Assembly: GCF_030733385.1 (NCBI RefSeq)
Contig: NZ_JASHJC010000002.1
Span: forward strand, 390,468 to 454,467
Direction: 5' to 3'
DNA length: 64,000 nt
Origin: Roseovarius sp. MMSF_3359
GTDB taxonomy: Bacteria > Pseudomonadota > Alphaproteobacteria > Rhodobacterales > Rhodobacteraceae
Positions 8,405 through 16,946 of the stretch are shown one piece after another. Position 1 is the first letter of the stretch. Each line of letters begins with the position of its first letter. Both the position numbers and the translations under genes were made by a program. The notes beneath the pieces are model-generated. The model was not told the origin of the DNA. It worked only from the letters and a program-made list of their open reading frames with translations, and did no database searches.

Positions 8405-9160
8405 ATGTCGCGCGGATTTTTCGACCTCACGGGCCGTGTGGCCTGTGTCACCGGTGCCTCCTCGGGCCTGGGACGGCGTGCCGCCACCGTATTGGCGGGC
8501 GCTGGTGCCCGAGTGGTTGGGGTCGCCCGCCGTGCCGACGCGCTGGAGGAGTGGCGCGGTACGGTGGGCGACAAGGCCGCCATCGTGACCCATGACGTGG
8601 CCGACCGGGACAGCCTGCCCGATCTTGCCGCCGAGATTGCGAAGCCCTTCGGCTCGCCGGATATCCTCGTCCATGCGGCGGGCATCAATACCCGCGAGGC
8701 TGCGGATGACGTGACCCCGGGTGGCTGGGACATGACGCTTGATCTCAACCTCTCCGCACCGTTTTTCCTGAGCCAGGCGCTGGTGCCTGCGATGAAGGAA
8801 AAGGGATGGGGCCGGATCGTGCATTTCGCCTCGCTCCAGACGACGCGCGCTTTTCCGGGGGGCATCGCCTATGGCGCGACCAAGGCCGGGATTGGGCAAC
8901 TGACCCGTGCAATGGCCGAGGCTTGGTCGGGTGACGGGATCAATGTCAACGCCATCGGTCCGGGGTTTTTCCGCACCGAATTGACCGCCGCGGTCTTCAA
9001 CGATCCCGAACGCGCGGCGCGCAATGCCGCCCAGACCTGCATCGGGCGCAATGGCGAACTCGAAGACCTCGACGGGCCGCTGCTTTTCTTCTGCTCCGAC
9101 GCTTCTGCCTATGTCACCGGGCAGGTTCTGATGGTCGATGGGGGGTTCACGGCGAAATGA
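8405..9160 (+). CDS. hpsO: SDR-family DHPS 2-dehydrogenase (HpsO-like)
   Basis: This 251-aa short-chain dehydrogenase has the NAD-binding motif TGASSGLG (about residues 17-24), the NAG-like strand ILVHAAGIN, a catalytic serine in HFASLQ, and YGATK as the YxxxK pair. In the described DHPS pathway HpsO is an SDR that oxidises one DHPS enantiomer at C2, and with HpsP interconverts the enantiomers so that HpsN can use both. It starts 3 bases after hpsN and overlaps hpsP by 4 bases (ATGA). Enzyme family is certain; the name depends on gene order. Confidence 0.85.
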   Translation: MSRGFFDLTGRVACVTGASSGLGRRAATVLAGAGARVVGVARRADALEEWRGTVGDKAAIVTHDVADRDSLPDLAAEIAKPFGSPDILVHAAGINTREAADDVTPGGWDMTLDLNLSAPFFLSQALVPAMKEKGWGRIVHFASLQTTRAFPGGIAYGATKAGIGQLTRAMAEAWSGDGINVNAIGPGFFRTELTAAVFNDPERAARNAAQTCIGRNGELEDLDGPLLFFCSDASAYVTGQVLMVDGGFTAK

Positions 9161-10137
9161 AGGCGCTTGTCTATACCGGCCCCGAAGCGATGGCCTATCA
9201 GGACATGCCGGACCCCATCCCAAATGCGGGTGAACACCTGATCCGCGTCGACAGTGTGGGCATTTGCGGGTCTGACATGCATGCCTATCTCGGCCATGAT
9301 GACCGCCGACCCGCCCCGCTCATCCTCGGCCATGAGGCCGCGGGCGTGATCGTCGGCGGCCCGCAGGACGGGCGGCGCGTGACGATCAACCCGCTGGTGA
9401 CCTGCGGGACCTGCCCGGCTTGCACATCTGGCCGTGAGAACCTCTGCCCCTCGCGGCAGATCATATCGATGCCGCCCCGCGAAGGAGCATTTGCGCAATT
9501 TGTTTCGATGCCCGACAGCAACCTTGTCACGGTCCCGGGCGACGTGTCGCTGGCCAAGGCCGCCCTGGCCGAACCGCTGGCGGTCAGCTGGCACGCAGTG
9601 CGCCTTGGGCTTGCGGCGCTGCACCCGTCGGCAGACCGAAGCGCATTGGTGCTGGGCGGCGGGGCCATTGGCCTCGCTGCGGCACTGGCCCTGCGCGCCA
9701 TGGGCGTCGAAGCGATCACGATTGTCGAGCCGAACGAGACCCGCCGCGCCTTCCTGACGGATCGCTGCGGGGAAAACGCCGTCGCCGCCTGTGAGACATC
9801 CCACGCAATTGTCGTCGATGCAGTGGGATATGCCGCCACACGCGCCACCGCCTCGGCACTGGCGGAGCCGGGAGGCGTCATTCTTCATATTGGGCTTGGC
9901 GAGGATATGGGCGGGCTCGATATCCGCCGCATGACCCTGCAGGAGATCACGTTCATCGGCACCTATACCTACACGGCCGAGGATTTCCGCCAGACGGCCG
10001 CCGCCATTTTCGACGGCCGTCTCGGCCCGCTCGACTGGACCGAAACACGCGGGCTCTCGGATGGGGCGCAAGCCTTTGCCGATATCCGCGCGGGGCGTGT
10101 GCCCACCCCCAAGATCATTCTGACGCCGCAAGGCTAA
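9157..10137 (+). CDS. hpsP: Zinc-dependent MDR dehydrogenase (HpsP-like DHPS 2-dehydrogenase)
   Basis: This 326-aa medium-chain dehydrogenase shows the catalytic zinc site CGSDMH and GHEAAG and the structural zinc cluster CGTCPACTSGRENLC (about residues 85-99). The nucleotide-binding loop reads VLGGGAIGLAAALALR. In DHPS degraders HpsP acts with HpsO to invert the C2 configuration of DHPS through a keto intermediate. The start codon overlaps the hpsO stop, and comD follows after 20 bases. It is somewhat shorter than common 340-aa MDR enzymes but all key motifs are present. The substrate assignment comes from the operon. Confidence 0.85.
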   Translation: MKALVYTGPEAMAYQDMPDPIPNAGEHLIRVDSVGICGSDMHAYLGHDDRRPAPLILGHEAAGVIVGGPQDGRRVTINPLVTCGTCPACTSGRENLCPSRQIISMPPREGAFAQFVSMPDSNLVTVPGDVSLAKAALAEPLAVSWHAVRLGLAALHPSADRSALVLGGGAIGLAAALALRAMGVEAITIVEPNETRRAFLTDRCGENAVAACETSHAIVVDAVGYAATRATASALAEPGGVILHIGLGEDMGGLDIRRMTLQEITFIGTYTYTAEDFRQTAAAIFDGRLGPLDWTETRGLSDGAQAFADIRAGRVPTPKIILTPQG

Positions 10138-10157
10138 ACCCTTCAAAGGAGACCGAC

Positions 10158-10664
10158 GTGTCCATCGACAGCAAAATCGTTGACGATCTCGTGGCCAATG
10201 ACGTGACTTTCGTCACCACCGTGCCCTGCAAGCAATTGGCCGGTGTGATTGACGAGGTCGAAGCCCGGCCCGAGATTTTTCACATCCCCGCCAACAAGGA
10301 AGACGAAGGCATGGGCCTCTGCGCTGGTGCCTTCATGGGCGGCAAGCGCCCCTGCATCATCATGCAAAACACCGCCATCGGCGTGACGATCAACACGCTG
10401 GCCACGCTGACGCAGTTCTACCGGATGCCGCTCCCGATGCTGATTTCCTATCGCGGCGAGCTGCGCGAGCCGGTGGCCTGCCAGGTTGAAATGGCCGTGC
10501 ACACCAAGGCGCTACTCAACCAGCTCAACATCCCGACCTACCATTTCCACTGGCAGAAGGATGCGGATGAGCTCGACAACATCCTGAAATACACCTTCAT
10601 GTGCAACAAACCCGTTGCCATTCTGACCGACGCCAATTTCTGGGGAGGCTACGGAGACCAATGA
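10158..10664 (+). CDS. comD: Sulfopyruvate decarboxylase subunit alpha (ComD)
   Basis: This 168-aa protein is the PYR-domain half of a split thiamine-diphosphate decarboxylase. It carries the activating glutamate region (NKEDEGMGLCAG, about residues 46-57) and the conserved QNTAIGVTINTLATL stretch. With ComE it decarboxylates 3-sulfopyruvate to sulfoacetaldehyde. The start is GTG with a strong AAAGGAGA site. Its stop overlaps the comE start (ATGA), which favours equal subunit production. The split size and pairing with the PP-domain partner separate it from full-length acetolactate-synthase-like enzymes; phosphonopyruvate decarboxylase is the main alternative and is disfavoured by the hps genes. 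Confidence 0.9.
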   Translation: MSIDSKIVDDLVANDVTFVTTVPCKQLAGVIDEVEARPEIFHIPANKEDEGMGLCAGAFMGGKRPCIIMQNTAIGVTINTLATLTQFYRMPLPMLISYRGELREPVACQVEMAVHTKALLNQLNIPTYHFHWQKDADELDNILKYTFMCNKPVAILTDANFWGGYGDQ

Positions 10665-11215
10665 TCCGCTCTGAAATCCTGCGCGAGATCGCGCCCATCC
10701 TTCGCGACCACCTGGTCATCTGCAACATCGGCCTGCCCAGCCAGGAATTGCACATGATCGACGACCAACCGTCGAACTTCTACATGCTGGGCACAATGGG
10801 CCTGAGTTCGTCCATCGGGCTGGGCGTGGCGCTGGCCCAGGACAAGACCGTTATCTCAATCGATGGCGACGGCTCGATCCTGACCAACCTCGGGACCCTG
10901 CCGACCATTGCCAACAACGTCGCTGATAACTTCATCCTGCTGATCATCGACAACGGGTCCTACGGGTCCACCGGAGATCAGCCGACCTATGCGGGCAAGA
11001 AGACCAAGCTGGAAAACGTCGCCTCGGCCTGTGGCTGTGAAAATGTCGTGATCTGTTCCGCCGAAGACACTGGCGCGACTTTGCAAGCGGCCATCGACAG
11101 CAAGAAAATGACCGTGATCGTGGCCAAATGCGAAAGCGGCAACATCAAGCTGCCGGTCATCACCATGGACCCGGTGGTCATCCGCGACCGCTTTATGAAA
11201 GCGGTGCAGGCGTAG
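10661..11215 (+). CDS. comE: Sulfopyruvate decarboxylase subunit beta (ComE)
   Basis: This 184-aa protein is the PP-domain half of the split decarboxylase. The thiamine-diphosphate/magnesium motif is visible as IDGDGSILTNLGTL followed by IIDNGSYGSTGDQ. It starts at ATG 10661, overlapping the comD stop; a longer upstream frame exists but is embedded in comD and unlikely. The complex makes sulfoacetaldehyde, which normally goes to sulfoacetaldehyde acetyltransferase (Xsc) to release sulfite and acetyl phosphate. No xsc gene lies in this window. Confidence 0.9.
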   Translation: MIRSEILREIAPILRDHLVICNIGLPSQELHMIDDQPSNFYMLGTMGLSSSIGLGVALAQDKTVISIDGDGSILTNLGTLPTIANNVADNFILLIIDNGSYGSTGDQPTYAGKKTKLENVASACGCENVVICSAEDTGATLQAAIDSKKMTVIVAKCESGNIKLPVITMDPVVIRDRFMKAVQA

Positions 11216-11224
11216 CGACGGACC

Positions 11225-12334
11225 ATGTTGCCGTTTCTTCAGATCCATTCCAGTGCGGATGCCAGGCGATTGGCCAAGCGGCGTCTGCCCTGGATGGTGT
11301 TTGACTATATGGACGGCTCAGCCGGGGAGGAACATGGCGCGGCACTGAACCGTCGCGCGCTGCAGGATATCCGCCTGAGGTCTCGTGTGCTGGTCGATGT
11401 GAGCAAGCGCGATCTCTCCCTGCCCGTGTTCGATCATAACGCCAAGCGGCCCTTTGGCATCTCGCCCATGGGCATGTGCAACCTCGCCGCGCCCGGGGCG
11501 GATCTGATGCTGGCGCGGCTGGCGGCGGACTACAAAATCCCCCATGGTGTTTCGACCGTCGCCTCGACCTCTCTCGAAGAGATTATCGAAGTGGCCGAGG
11601 GTAACGCCTGGTTCCAGCTTTACTTCAGCGGCGATGGCAGCACCGCGATGCAACTGGTGGACCGCGCCGAGGCCGCTGGTTACCAGACGCTGGTCCTCAC
11701 CCTCGATGTGCCCGAAGTGGGCCGCCGCCCACGCGAGTTGCGCCACGGGTTCAAGATGCCGTTCAAGATCGGCCCGAGCCAGTTTGTCGATTTCGCCCTG
11801 CACCCGCGCTGGTCGCTGACCACGCTTTTCAAAGGCAAGCCGCAGATGGCGAACTTCCCCGGCGGCGAGTTTGATCGTACGGAATCTCGTGCGAGAGCCG
11901 ATTGGGCCTATCTCGACCGTCTGCGCGACCGGTGGGGCGGGAAACTGGTCGTGAAAGGTGTGCTTGATGCCGAGGACGCCAAACGCCTCAAGAAAGCAGG
12001 CGTCGATGCGATCCAGGTATCCTCTCACGGCGGGCGGCAATTGGATGGCGCCATCCCGCCAGTGCAGGCGCTCCGGGATATCCGCGATGCCGTTGGCACG
12101 GATTTTCCGCTTTTCTACGACAGCGGCCTGCGCGGCGGTGAAGACGTGGTCAAGATACTGGCCACCGGGGCTGATTTCACCTTCCTGGGCCGCATCCTGC
12201 TCTATGCCATTGCCGCCGGTGGCGAAGACGGTCTGCGCACGCTTTGGGATGTTCTGTCGGAAGAGGTCAGCCTGACGCTGGCGCAGATCGGACAGACCCA
12301 ACCCAACCTCCGTGGCAGCGATGTGATCTACTGA
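11225..12334 (+). CDS. slcD: FMN-dependent 2-hydroxyacid dehydrogenase, probable sulfolactate dehydrogenase (SlcD-like)
   Basis: This 369-aa protein belongs to the lactate dehydrogenase/glycolate oxidase FMN family. Visible signatures include FDYMDGSAGEE (about residues 20-30), the FMN-binding GISPMGMCNLAAPGAD, and the active-site segment VSSHGGRQLDGAIPPVQAL with catalytic histidine, then DSGLRGGEDVVK. As last gene of the hps-comDE operon it most likely oxidises sulfolactate from HpsN to sulfopyruvate for ComDE. In Roseovarius such an enzyme was called SlcD and is thought to pass electrons to the membrane. L-lactate dehydrogenase is the alternative reading from sequence alone. Confidence 0.8.
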   Translation: MLPFLQIHSSADARRLAKRRLPWMVFDYMDGSAGEEHGAALNRRALQDIRLRSRVLVDVSKRDLSLPVFDHNAKRPFGISPMGMCNLAAPGADLMLARLAADYKIPHGVSTVASTSLEEIIEVAEGNAWFQLYFSGDGSTAMQLVDRAEAAGYQTLVLTLDVPEVGRRPRELRHGFKMPFKIGPSQFVDFALHPRWSLTTLFKGKPQMANFPGGEFDRTESRARADWAYLDRLRDRWGGKLVVKGVLDAEDAKRLKKAGVDAIQVSSHGGRQLDGAIPPVQALRDIRDAVGTDFPLFYDSGLRGGEDVVKILATGADFTFLGRILLYAIAAGGEDGLRTLWDVLSEEVSLTLAQIGQTQPNLRGSDVIY

Positions 12335-12681
12335 CGCCGGACAATCCGGCACAGTTTCGCCATGATTGCCCCCGTTTTCCGCCCATACAGGCACAAATGT
12401 GGCAAAGACTGCCCCGCTTGGTGCGACGCGCCGCCGAGGCTGGCATCCACAGGAGGTTTTCTCACCGGGATCAGGGGCTCACGGGACTGTCAAAATAAAG
12501 CATATAATATTGATTTTACGGGACATTTTATTCTCGGAAAAAGCGTCTCGTAGTCTCCTAAAAATCAACAAAAAACGTCTGTTTGCGTCGCGGATTCGCC
12601 AGATTGCCTGCCCAGCTTCGTCGCGGATTTGCCGCCATGGACCCGCATATTTGAGCGCAAGTCCATGTGGGAGCCCAGTAA
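12335..12681. other. Intergenic region upstream of the large RTX gene
   Basis: About 347 bases. The middle part (12490-12570) is strikingly AT-rich for this genome and contains TATAAT at 12503-12508, a plausible -10 element for the RTX gene. I could not place a convincing -35 at normal spacing. No ORF is supported. Confidence 0.45.
12336..12350 (+). terminator. Possible terminator after the hps operon
   Basis: A short perfect hairpin GCCGGA-CAA-TCCGGC directly follows the last operon stop codon. The following bases are only weakly T-rich (ACAGTTTCG), so it may be a weak terminator or an mRNA 3'-end stabiliser. Confidence 0.4.
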
Positions 12682-15015
12682 ATGGTACAGTTTTCGAACG
12701 TTTCGGTTTTCTCTGGCGGGATCAATGGCCCGCTCTTCGGGATTGCCGATCTGGATATGGCGCTTTTTGGTGATCAGTGGAAGCTGTTCGCCACCAACGC
12801 CATCGAAAGCGACATCAGCGTGTTCGACGTTTTGAACACCGGGGAAACAACCGTGTCAGGCACCGCCGAAGCCATTTCCGGCGGGCAGTTTAACGTCACC
12901 GCCCTTGATATCGTCACGATCGACACTGCCAACTATGCCATTTTCAGCGGTGACGGAAACGGCGCCCATGACGATTACCACATCACCGCGAATGGCGCGT
13001 TGGGAGACAGCATTGATTTCTCACCGACATCGGGAGAATCCGGTGCCCTCAATACGATTGCCACGGCGGCCATTGGTGGTGCGACCCTGGCGGCGACCTC
13101 GCAATCGGGTCAGGAGGGATTTACGGTCCAATCCGTTCAAACCGATCCGCTTTCCGACCCGGCATTGGTCAACACAGACAATGTCACCGTGACCGGTGGC
13201 GATATCGCCGATGTCGAGTTGATTTCTCTGGGCGCGACCGGTCTTGCGATTGCGATCGACAAGTCGGGCAATGAAATCCTGTCCTACACCGTTGCCGGTG
13301 ACGGCAGCTTGACGCCGGTGGATACGCTTGGCGTGGTCGATGGGCTTGGCCTTGTCGCGCCCGAAATCCTGCGGGTGGTCGAAATCGCAGGCCAAAGCTT
13401 CGGGATCGTCGCCGCTGGCCGCAGTTCGTCGATCAGCGTGTTTGAAATCTCCGACAGCGGTGAGCTGACCGCCCGCGATCATGTGATTGACGGGCAAGGG
13501 ACACGGTTTGCGTCTATCTCGGAACTTGAGATTGTCGATGCAAACGGTCGCGCATTTGTCCTCACTGCCGGTGCTGATGACGGCATCACCCTTCTGGAGC
13601 TACTGCCCGATGGGCGCCTGATCCACCATGCGACCATCGAAGACACCGATGCGCTGACGCTGGAGAATGTGACAGCCTTGACAGGCGAAGCACATGACGG
13701 CGCCCTGCACGTCTTTGCGACCAGCGAGACCGAAGCGGGCATCACCGAACTTACGTTTGATCTGTCCGCGCCCGGTCAGGTAGAGGTCGGCGGAAGCGGT
13801 GACGATACCATGACCGGCACCGCTGGTGGCGACGTTCTTTTCGGTGGCCATGGCACCGGTAATGATGTGCTGTCAGGCAATGATGGCGCTGACATCCTGA
13901 TTGCCGGTCAGGGCGCGGATACCCTGAACGGCGGTCTTGGCGCTGACATCTTCGTCTTCGGCGACGCGCAGGATGGCGGTCAGGTTGAAGATTTCAACAT
14001 CTCCGAAGACCTTCTCGACCTGTCGGGCTGGTTCTTGTTGCATGATCCATCGCAATTGAGCTTCCTGGCGTATGGCGATCGTGTCGATATCTCCTTTGGC
14101 GGATACACGATGACCGTGAAATCCCACGACGGCAGTGCGCTTGATCCTGCCGACCTCGTGGACCGCATCACGATCAACCCCAGCCATTCGATGATCACCG
14201 ACGTCCCTGACGCGGCAAATCTGGAAAGCACGCATTTCGGTACCGCCGGTGATGACGTGCTCTTCGGCCACGCGGGGCGCGACACCTTTATTTCCGCTGG
14301 CGGCAGAGACGTTTTTGTCGGCGGCGACGAATTCGACATCGTGTCCTACGAGGACGCGGATGATTGGATTCGGGTCGATATGATCTTTGGCCGCCGCGAG
14401 AGAGGCGACGTTGCCTGGGACAAGTTCTATTCGGTTGAAGGCATCGAAGGCACGAGTGTTGGTGATGCGATGCGCGGCGATCACGGCGACAACTGGCTTG
14501 ATGGTGGTGACGGACGCGATTTCATCAATGGCCGCTCAGGTGACGATGAGCTCTTCGGCAGCGCAGGCGACGATCGGATCTGGGGCGGCTGGGGCGACGA
14601 CACCATTAATGGTGGCGCGGATGCAGATGTGCTTTTCGGTCAGAATGGCAACGACCACCTTGAGGGCGGTGCCGGCAACGACCGTCTGCGGGGCGGCAAT
14701 GGGAGTGACACGATCATTGGCGGCGCGGGCGACGATAATCTCGGCGGCGGTTGGGGTGCTGATACGTTCTACTTCACCGAAGGCAACGATTGGGTCAGGG
14801 ATTTCTCGCGCTGGAACGACACGCTTTACATCGACGATGCGCTGCTCTCGGACCCCAACATGTCGGTTGCCGATATTCTCGATACTTACGGCGAGGATTT
14901 AGGCCGGTCCGTCCGGTTGAACTTCGGCGAGAACGAGTTTGGCGAAGACCAGATGATAACCCTGCACGGCATTCGCAGCCTGGACCACATCAGTGACAAT
15001 TTGTTTGTCTTCTGA
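12682..15015 (+). CDS. Large RTX calcium-binding protein with propeller-like N-terminus
   Basis: This 777-aa protein carries RTX nonapeptides (GGxGxDxLx) in blocks near residues 370-425, 520-560 and 590-695, for example GSGDDTMTG, GDDTINGGADADVLFG and GNDHLEGGAGNDRLRGG. These bind calcium and fold as beta-rolls after export. There is no Sec signal, and the C-terminus is acidic and aliphatic, consistent with type I secretion. Residues 1-365 show repeated strands such as DVELISLGATGLAIAIDKSGNEI and LRVVEIAGQSFGIVAAG, suggesting a YncE-like beta-propeller. Function is unknown; adhesion or extracellular matrix is plausible. No type I exporter genes are nearby. Confidence 0.85.
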   Translation: MVQFSNVSVFSGGINGPLFGIADLDMALFGDQWKLFATNAIESDISVFDVLNTGETTVSGTAEAISGGQFNVTALDIVTIDTANYAIFSGDGNGAHDDYHITANGALGDSIDFSPTSGESGALNTIATAAIGGATLAATSQSGQEGFTVQSVQTDPLSDPALVNTDNVTVTGGDIADVELISLGATGLAIAIDKSGNEILSYTVAGDGSLTPVDTLGVVDGLGLVAPEILRVVEIAGQSFGIVAAGRSSSISVFEISDSGELTARDHVIDGQGTRFASISELEIVDANGRAFVLTAGADDGITLLELLPDGRLIHHATIEDTDALTLENVTALTGEAHDGALHVFATSETEAGITELTFDLSAPGQVEVGGSGDDTMTGTAGGDVLFGGHGTGNDVLSGNDGADILIAGQGADTLNGGLGADIFVFGDAQDGGQVEDFNISEDLLDLSGWFLLHDPSQLSFLAYGDRVDISFGGYTMTVKSHDGSALDPADLVDRITINPSHSMITDVPDAANLESTHFGTAGDDVLFGHAGRDTFISAGGRDVFVGGDEFDIVSYEDADDWIRVDMIFGRRERGDVAWDKFYSVEGIEGTSVGDAMRGDHGDNWLDGGDGRDFINGRSGDDELFGSAGDDRIWGGWGDDTINGGADADVLFGQNGNDHLEGGAGNDRLRGGNGSDTIIGGAGDDNLGGGWGADTFYFTEGNDWVRDFSRWNDTLYIDDALLSDPNMSVADILDTYGEDLGRSVRLNFGENEFGEDQMITLHGIRSLDHISDNLFVF

Positions 15016-15071
15016 TCGGTTGCCGCGGGTGGCTTTCTGTACCAAATCTCAAGGCGGGTTGAGGCCATGGC

Positions 15072-16145
15072 TCAACCTACCTTGTAGCCCCAGAACGCCG
15101 TTTCATCGGCCTGGAAGTAGCCGGACGCGCCGGTAAACATTCCCTGCAACTCGACCGTGTCACCCGCCGTCAATTGCGCCGCGGCCTGGGTGTTTGCAAA
15201 GGTGACACCATCTACATGATTGCCGGTGATGCCCCCGAAACTACCGGCAACCGGCGTGGTGCCGTTCAGCAACAGACGGACGTTCAGCCGCGCATTGCTG
15301 CTGCTGTCTTCTTTGAACAGGAGGTGACCGCCAAACTGATAGAACCCATCCACGGGGGCCGTGAACACGTTTGTACCCGCATCAAAACTGGCCTGGTCAT
15401 TGTAACTCAGCGTGTTGATGGCGATCTTTACCCAGGTGCCGAAAGCGCCGAAATTGTCGAAATTCGTGACGCCCGCAAAACGCGGCAGGTTGGGTTGATT
15501 GACCACCCCCGTGCCAGCGTCGATCTCAAGCCCATCGTGAAACGTGGTGCCATCCGATGTCACCGCCATGCGCAGATTATCGCTGCCAAAGAGGCCCAGC
15601 ACCGCGCGGGTGGCAAAATTAGTCTGCAGCACAAAACCGGCATCATCCGGTGCCGTTTCCTTGTTCAGAGTCTGGATCAAATCACCGTTGCCATTGTCGG
15701 CGGCATATAGCGCGGTCCAGAGGGCGGTGTTCAGTTTTGCAGAAAACGGCGCACTGGACGTATCGACGCCGATCCCAAGCCCGGTCAGATCTTCCAAAAG
15801 GCTGCCGCCAACCGCTTGCCAGGCGGACCCGTCAAACGCCTTCAGCAACCCGGTGTCGATCACGAAGATCCGCCAACCGGTCTGCGGCGCGTAGAACACC
15901 CAGGCATCCTGCTCGTAGCAGGCAACCTGGCCATCCCGGCCGGACCATTCATTCTGTCCACCAACCGGCACCAGGTACCGCGCACCGGCATCGGTGTCGG
16001 TGGGCGGCGTGTCAAGCGTATCCGACAGCACCGCCAACTGCGTTACCGCATCCAGGATTCGCAGCGCCTCGTTATGGGTCACGTGTTTCTGAGATTGTGA
16101 GGGCGACAGGATGGGCAGGCTTAGATTGGGCAATTGGTCCGGCAT
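15072..16145 (-). CDS. DUF2793 domain protein with C-terminal C1q/TNF-like domain
   Basis: This 357-aa protein starts with a DUF2793 module (about residues 1-115) with the typical LILSPSQSQKHVTHNEALR-like opening and FVIDTGLLKAFDGSAW close. The C-terminal 130 residues (SFDAGTNVFTAPVDGFYQF, then LLLNGTTPVAG and ending ETAFWGYKVG) look like a C1q-like jelly roll. DUF2793 is common in Rhodobacterales, often near gene transfer agents or phage genes, but no such genes are present here. The protein faces the RTX gene tail-to-tail. It may be a structural or surface-binding protein; the mechanism is unknown. Confidence 0.75.
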   Translation of the reverse strand: MPDQLPNLSLPILSPSQSQKHVTHNEALRILDAVTQLAVLSDTLDTPPTDTDAGARYLVPVGGQNEWSGRDGQVACYEQDAWVFYAPQTGWRIFVIDTGLLKAFDGSAWQAVGGSLLEDLTGLGIGVDTSSAPFSAKLNTALWTALYAADNGNGDLIQTLNKETAPDDAGFVLQTNFATRAVLGLFGSDNLRMAVTSDGTTFHDGLEIDAGTGVVNQPNLPRFAGVTNFDNFGAFGTWVKIAINTLSYNDQASFDAGTNVFTAPVDGFYQFGGHLLFKEDSSSNARLNVRLLLNGTTPVAGSFGGITGNHVDGVTFANTQAAAQLTAGDTVELQGMFTGASGYFQADETAFWGYKVG

Positions 16146-16373
16146 TTCAGAATCCCTGTGTGAAAACTCCGCCGAAAGGTGCCGGGCAATACTTGCCGAT
16201 CTCTGTGCCGGTCGTCCCTCCCCTTAACTCTTTCTTCACGCCCGGCGACCAGCGGGGAGCGTTCGTCCGGATTTCACTCTTGCCCGCTGCCCTAATTCAC
16301 CTGTACGCCAAGGGGTGACTCGCCTGCCCGGGCTTGTTAAACGGCCCCATCGAACGCGCCAGCGGAGAGTGTC

Positions 16374-16946
16374 TTGGAAGTTGAGAATACAAATCTAGAG
16401 GGTGTCAAAGTCCTGATACCGAACCGTTTCGGAGATGAACGCGGGTTCTTCTCGGAAAGCTGGAGTCGTCGTGTGATGGCCGACCATGGCCTCGACTACG
16501 ATTGGGTGCAGGACAATCATTCTCTTTCCGCAAGGAAAGCGACGGTGCGCGGATTGCATTTCCAGGCGCCGCCCCATGCGCAGGACAAACTTGTCCGCTG
16601 TGGCCGCGGGGCGCTTTATGATGTGGCAGTGGATATCCGCAAGGGATCACCCACCTACGGGCAGGCTTTTGGCACGGTCCTCAGCGCCGAAAATGGCAAG
16701 CAATTGCTGGTCCCTAAAGGCTTTCTGCACGGATTTTCAACGCTCGAGCCGGACACCGAAATCATCTACAAATGCTCGGATTACTACGCACCGGAATGCG
16801 ATGGTGCTGTGCGCTTCGATTCCCCGGATCTCGACATCAATTGGCAGCTTGACGGTGCAGAACCGGTGTTGAGCGCAAAAGACGCCGCCGCCCCCCGTTT
16901 CGCGGATTTCGACAGCCCGTTTACCTTTGAAGGAGCCAGCGCATGA
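16374..16946 (+). CDS. rfbC: dTDP-4-dehydrorhamnose 3,5-epimerase
   Basis: This 190-aa protein is RmlC/RfbC, which epimerises dTDP-4-keto-6-deoxyglucose at C3 and C5. Family motifs are [12 protein letters not shown] near the N-terminus, [19 protein letters not shown] with the catalytic histidine, and [28 protein letters not shown]. The start is TTG at 16374 preceded by AGCGGAGAG; no better ATG keeps the ERGFF motif. It overlaps rfbB by 4 bases. It is the first of four genes for dTDP-L-rhamnose, a precursor for lipopolysaccharide or capsule. Confidence 0.95.
   Translation: MEVENTNLEGVKVLIPNRFGDERGFFSESWSRRVMADHGLDYDWVQDNHSLSARKATVRGLHFQAPPHAQDKLVRCGRGALYDVAVDIRKGSPTYGQAFGTVLSAENGKQLLVPKGFLHGFSTLEPDTEIIYKCSDYYAPECDGAVRFDSPDLDINWQLDGAEPVLSAKDAAAPRFADFDSPFTFEGASA

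Noticed and set aside
7733..9223. A 496-codon minus-strand open frame over hpsN/hpsO
   Set aside because: It is antisense to two genes with intact catalytic motifs; no ribosome-binding site or family signature is seen.
15055..15078. Shared terminator between the RTX gene and the DUF2793 gene
   Set aside because: GGTTGAG and CTCAACC form a short stem, but it overlaps the DUF2793 stop codon and lacks a T-run, so I did not list it as a feature.
15072..16145. Part of a prophage or gene transfer agent because of DUF2793
   Set aside because: No terminase, portal, capsid, tail or integrase genes lie on either side.
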